This document shows positions 60,622-64,000 of a stretch of 64,000 nucleotides of DNA, one piece after another. Location of the stretch: positions 1-64,000 of the forward strand of contig NZ_JAYMYJ010000145.1 of NCBI RefSeq assembly GCF_035668035.1. The letters run 5' to 3'. A program made the position numbers and the translations under genes. The notes under the pieces were generated by a model. That model was not told where the DNA came from and did not search any database. It worked only from the letters and a program-made list of their open reading frames with translations. The stretch is from Thiothrix phosphatis. GTDB lineage: Bacteria; Pseudomonadota; Gammaproteobacteria; Thiotrichales; Thiotrichaceae. Every line of letters starts with the position of its first letter. The stretch's first letter is position 1.

Positions 60622-62327
60622 GGTTGCTCTTGATTGCAATGTTGTGGTTGACGCCACTGTGGGCGCAGGCCGCCACGGTTGTTGCGCAGCTTGACCGCAA
60701 CCCGGTGGCGCTGGGCGACCCGGTGGTGCTGACGTTTACGGCGGACGGCATTGTCTCGGGAGAACCTGATTTCACCCCCCTGCACCAGGATTTTGAGCTG
60801 AAAGGCCAATCGCAAAGCAACAGTTTCAATATGGTCAACGGCGTCAGCCGTGTCCGTACCGAGTGGGAACTGCATTTGTATCCGCTCAAGACCGGCACGG
60901 TGCATATTCCCCCCATCCAGTTTGGCGGCGACAAGAGCCAGGCGCTGGATTTGCAGGTGCTGGACCAGCCTACGCCAGCCGCTGGCAATGCGCCCGACAT
61001 TTTCATTGAGCTGGCGGCGGAGCCGAAACAGCCTTACGTGCAGCAGGAAACCATCATTACCCAACGGATGTACCATATTGTCCAGTTGCAGCCGCAAGCC
61101 AGCCTGACGCACCCGTCAGTCGAGAGTGGTAAGGGCGACATCCAGCAAATTGGCAACACCGTCAACACCACGGCGATGCGCAATGGCCGCAACTATCAAG
61201 TGATTGAGCGCCGTTACGCCCTGATTCCACAGCAAAGCGGCCCGTTGACATTGGGGCGCACGGCGTTTGAAGGCATTCTGGCGGAGCCAGGGCCTGGCAG
61301 GTTTGACCCGTTCGGCCTTAGTGGCAAACCTATCCGCCGGTTTTCCCAGCCATTGGCCTTGCAGGTGCGGGAACAGCCCGCCAGTTACACCGGCAAGCAA
61401 TGGCTGCCAGCCCGTAGTGTCACCCTGAACGCCCACTGGCAGACGCCGCCCGACAAACTCAAGGCTGGGGAGCCGGTCACCCTGACGTTGGCGATTGTGG
61501 CGGATGGGTTGGCGGCGGAGCAATTGCCGAAACTGGAAGTGCAAGTCCCTGCTGGCATCAAGGCGTATACCGACCAACCGGAATTGCGCAATGAAGGCGG
61601 AAGCTCCGGCGTCGTCGGCGTGCGGCAGGAAAAATGGGTGGTGGTCGCCCCTTACAATGGGACGTATGCATTGCCCGGCTTGGCGGTGACATGGTGGAAC
61701 ACCGCTACCAGCAAGCAGGAAACCGCCAAGGTTGACGCGGTGAAGATGGTGGTGACCGGCGGGCAAGCAGCACCAGTTGGCACGGCCACGCCACCGCCAG
61801 TAGCCCAACCGCAGGTGCCTGCCCAAACCAATCCGCAGGCCGCCGCTGCATCTGCTTCAGTTTCCGGCGGTTTTTCCTGGGCATGGTACGCTGCCGCCTT
61901 GTTGTTGGCTTGGGTGCTGTTGTCCATCGCTTGGTTGGTGTGGCGCTGGTGGCGCAAGTCCGGCGGTGACCTGAAGAAAAAGGCACAGGCGGCGGCGCTG
62001 GTTTCCAGCACCCGCAAACCGGATGCGAAAGCTGTCTGGCGCAACCTGGAGCAAGCTTGCCACCAAAACCAGCCACAGGCCGCGCAGGATGCGTTGGTGC
62101 AATGGATTGGCGTGGGTCTGAATATCCAGCCCGCATTGATTGCTTCCCTGCGGGCGCGGGCGGAGCCAGCCTTGCAGACGGAAATCGACGCCCTGAACTC
62201 AGCCCTATATGGGCGCGGTGGCGCAGGCTGGAAAGGCACCGGGCTGTGGGCGGCCATCCAACATTTCAAACCTGCTGGCCAGCCTCTGCGGAAGGGTTCC
62301 GGTCTGGCTGATTTGTATCCTGATTGA
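60615..62327 (+). CDS. batD: BatD family protein
   Basis: A 570-residue exported protein with a signal peptide (1-19, ending AQA), a series of immunoglobulin-like beta domains (ATVVAQLDRNPVALGDPVVLTF; EGILAEPGPGRFDPFGLSGKPIRRFSQPLALQV) and a single C-terminal membrane helix (about 415-440), with a cytoplasmic helical tail. Such oxygen-tolerance BatD proteins expose their bulk to the periplasm. It is the last Bat gene; its stop is followed immediately by the AEC transporter start. Confidence 0.9.
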   Translation: MVRLLLIAMLWLTPLWAQAATVVAQLDRNPVALGDPVVLTFTADGIVSGEPDFTPLHQDFELKGQSQSNSFNMVNGVSRVRTEWELHLYPLKTGTVHIPPIQFGGDKSQALDLQVLDQPTPAAGNAPDIFIELAAEPKQPYVQQETIITQRMYHIVQLQPQASLTHPSVESGKGDIQQIGNTVNTTAMRNGRNYQVIERRYALIPQQSGPLTLGRTAFEGILAEPGPGRFDPFGLSGKPIRRFSQPLALQVREQPASYTGKQWLPARSVTLNAHWQTPPDKLKAGEPVTLTLAIVADGLAAEQLPKLEVQVPAGIKAYTDQPELRNEGGSSGVVGVRQEKWVVVAPYNGTYALPGLAVTWWNTATSKQETAKVDAVKMVVTGGQAAPVGTATPPPVAQPQVPAQTNPQAAAASASVSGGFSWAWYAAALLLAWVLLSIAWLVWRWWRKSGGDLKKKAQAAALVSSTRKPDAKAVWRNLEQACHQNQPQAAQDALVQWIGVGLNIQPALIASLRARAEPALQTEIDALNSALYGRGGAGWKGTGLWAAIQHFKPAGQPLRKGSGLADLYPD

Positions 62328-63239
62328 ATGGGCGTTGTCCTTAGCGCCATCTTGCCGGTTTTTGCTTTGTTGTTGCTGGGCAATGTGGCGCGGCGCACTG
62401 GCTTTTTGCAGGAAGATTTCTGGCGGGAAGTGGAAAAGGGCACTTACTACATCCTGTTTCCCGCCTTGCTGGTCGAACAGTTGGCGACGGCGAAAATGGA
62501 TTTCAGCACGGCGGGCGGGCTGCTGGCGCTGGCGGTGTTGATGCCGTTGCTGGCTTCGGTGCTGACCTTTCTGTTTGCGCCGCTGCTGCGCCTCAATGCG
62601 GCCGATTTCACCTCCTTTTACCAGGGCGGCGTCCGTTTCAACACATACATCGGGCTGGCGCTGGTGGCGGCGACCCTGCCTGCTTCCGCCCTGACGCTGG
62701 CGGCGTTGGTGGTGGGGGTGATGATCCCGCTGGTCAACGTATTGTGCATTGGCGTATTTGCCTACTTTACCCATGGGCGGATGCGTTTGTCGCCGTTGCT
62801 GCTTTCCATCCTGAAAAATCCGCTGATCATGGCTTGTTTGCTGGGGATGGCGCTGAACCTGCTACCGTTCGCCGTGCCGGATGTGGCGCTGAAAGTGCTG
62901 GAAAAGCTGGGGCAGATGGCCTTGCCTCTGGGCTTGCTGGCGGTGGGGGCCGGTTTGCGCCTGCAAGCGTTGAAGGCTTCCGGCGCGCCGCTGTTCTGGG
63001 CGTCCGGCGTCAAGTTGCTGCTGTTGCCTGCGCTCATGTATGGGCTGTGCGTCTGGATGCAGGTTGGGGAACTGGAACGGTCGGTGCTGGTGACATTTGC
63101 GGCGCTGCCAACCGCGTCTTCGGCCTATATCCTTGCCCGCCAGTTGGGGGGCAATGCCGCCATGATGGCGGTGCTGATCACCGGCGAAACCTTGTTCGGC
63201 ATGTTGACACTGCCGTTGGTGCTGCTCGCCGTCATCTGA
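62328..63239 (+). CDS. AEC (auxin efflux carrier) family transporter
   Basis: A 303-residue inner-membrane protein with about ten helices in a 5+5 inverted pattern. VVLSAILPVFALLLLGNVARRTGFL, KNPLIMACLLGMALNLL near 160-177 and the end AALPTASSAYILARQLGGNAAMMAVLITGETLFGMLTLPLVL are AEC family signatures. Bacterial members move malonate, malate or other organic acids; the substrate here is unknown. It begins at the base after the batD stop, although it is probably functionally unrelated to Bat. Confidence 0.9.
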   Translation: MGVVLSAILPVFALLLLGNVARRTGFLQEDFWREVEKGTYYILFPALLVEQLATAKMDFSTAGGLLALAVLMPLLASVLTFLFAPLLRLNAADFTSFYQGGVRFNTYIGLALVAATLPASALTLAALVVGVMIPLVNVLCIGVFAYFTHGRMRLSPLLLSILKNPLIMACLLGMALNLLPFAVPDVALKVLEKLGQMALPLGLLAVGAGLRLQALKASGAPLFWASGVKLLLLPALMYGLCVWMQVGELERSVLVTFAALPTASSAYILARQLGGNAAMMAVLITGETLFGMLTLPLVLLAVI

Positions 63240-63313
63240 GCGCTGTTGAACGATCCGGAATTCCGGGGTCTAACCCAGTGCAAGTCTGCATCATTCAACG
63301 AGGTGAAAATAAC

Positions 63314-64000
63314 ATGCGCAGCATATCCTGGGGTGGCGTTATCCTGGCGGGTTTGAGCCTGTGGGCGCTGGAGGCGGCGGCGTTCACCACGCCGAAGGGT
63401 TACGCCAAACTGCCGTTTTCCTATTCGCCTGTTCCCGGCGTCAAAGTCCGTATTGAGCAACAGCACAATGACATCCTCGCCAAACTGCCGGGCGGCAAAG
63501 TGCAGGCATTGGGGGAAATGCCGGATGTGCCGGAAGGCAGCCAGGAAATTGATGGCCTGTTGTTGCAGGATGATTTCAATTTCGATGGGCAGGGCGATGT
63601 CGCCGTGCTGGATGGGGTGGGCTATGGCGGGGTGAACCTGTTCTACCGGCTCTACCAATGGGATAAGGCCGCCAAGCGTTTTCGGGCGTTCCAGGAAACC
63701 ATCAGCAACCCCACCCTGACCCGTGAAACCAAAACCCTGAGCACTGGCCAGCGTTCCGGCCCGCGCTGGTACACGACGGATTACCGCTTCCGCAAAAACA
63801 AGCCCTATGTATGCCTGGACACGGCGATGGTCGGCTCGGAAGGCGACCTGTATTTCGCCCGGCTCTACAACCCGGAAGGGAAATTGCTGAAGAAGCTGGT
63901 GGCGAAAACCCAAGACCCTTCCAGCATTGATGAGAAAACCGCCCCGGCGCGGCGGAAGGTTGCGGTGGGCAAAGCGCCGCTGTATGACAAGCCGGACAGT
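63314..64000 (+). CDS. secreted XAC2610-like protein, 3' end outside window
   Basis: A frame open to the last base (229 codons visible), cut by the window edge. It has a signal peptide (1-23, ending EAAA), then KGYAKLPFSYSPVPGVKVRIEQ, and LLQDDFNFDGQGDVAVLDGVGYGGVNLFYRLY, a calcium-site-like D-F-N-F-D-G-x-x-D segment. The following FQETISNPTLTRETKTLSTGQRSGPRWYTTDYRF resembles XAC2610-related proteins (PliI lysozyme-inhibitor-like fold), a comparison made from memory. GAGGTG before ATG supports the start. An inverted repeat (CCGGAATTCCGG) lies in the gap after the AEC gene. Confidence 0.7.
   Translation, partial: MRSISWGGVILAGLSLWALEAAAFTTPKGYAKLPFSYSPVPGVKVRIEQQHNDILAKLPGGKVQALGEMPDVPEGSQEIDGLLLQDDFNFDGQGDVAVLDGVGYGGVNLFYRLYQWDKAAKRFRAFQETISNPTLTRETKTLSTGQRSGPRWYTTDYRFRKNKPYVCLDTAMVGSEGDLYFARLYNPEGKLLKKLVAKTQDPSSIDEKTAPARRKVAVGKAPLYDKPDS

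Overview
The window reads as an ordinary chromosomal stretch of a GC-rich (roughly 55-60 percent by eye) gammaproteobacterium. Conserved neighbourhoods support this: rpe-gph, bamD divergent from rluD-pgeF, accA-tilS-tadA, parE, yciI-yciB divergent from yciO, a peptidase-trpS-scpA-scpB run, and rpsO-pnp. The mixture of gene families and their style suggest a Thiotrichales member such as Thiothrix, but that genus guess is inference. About 58 protein genes fill the window with short gaps. I see no rRNA, tRNA, CRISPR array or prophage. The only mobile trace is a truncated IS5-family remnant at the left edge.

Layout. 0.1-0.5 kb: transposase remnant. 0.5-2 kb: rpe and gph. 2-4.1 kb: three tandem diverged outer-membrane beta-barrel genes. 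4.2-7.7 kb: bamD | rluD-pgeF-orphan oligopeptide-type ABC ATPase. 7.8-13 kb: Uma2 nuclease-like gene, then an IclR regulator divergent from a two-gene operon of a divergent phosphoketolase-like enzyme and a DUF1537 sugar-acid kinase, with matching operator-like motifs. 13-20.4 kb: periplasmic phosphatase, EmrAB-type efflux pair, rhodanese-methyltransferase fusion, gamma-glutamyltransferase, CNT nucleoside transporter. 20.4-28.6 kb, all on the minus strand: pseudokinase with a long extracytoplasmic arm, an unrecognised single-cysteine protein with a lipoprotein, ATL, an AhpD-like protein, a TIR-membrane-SPOR-like protein, an uncharacterised helical protein and yjdM. 28.7-33.4 kb: a short RnfD-like membrane protein coupled to a DUF2330 protein, an FAD protein and a ferredoxin-NADP reductase. 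33.5-38 kb: accA, tilS, tadA and a transglutaminase-elicitor-like protein. 38-48 kb: parE with a coupled MEKHLA protein, yciI, yciB, yciO, M50 peptidase, trpS, scpAB, rpsO, pnp. 48-55.3 kb: SNF2/SWIM helicase, moeB-like E1 enzyme, Sel1-repeat protein, cysteine-free Rrf2 regulator, bolA. 55.3-64 kb: a MoxR-DUF58-DUF4381-VWA-VWA/TPR-BatD operon, an AEC transporter, and a secreted protein cut by the window end.

Most of the window is housekeeping: cell envelope assembly, translation and RNA decay, chromosome segregation and fatty acid synthesis. The parts with least precedent are the IclR/phosphoketolase-like/DUF1537 unit (a probable inducible sugar or sugar-acid pathway), the minus-strand island at 20-28 kb with several predicted sensors (pseudokinase, TIR-SPOR, single-cysteine protein), the stand-alone RnfD-like/DUF2330 pair, and the cysteine-free Rrf2 regulator with its own palindromic operator. 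Family names come from recall of sequence motifs; no database search was run.
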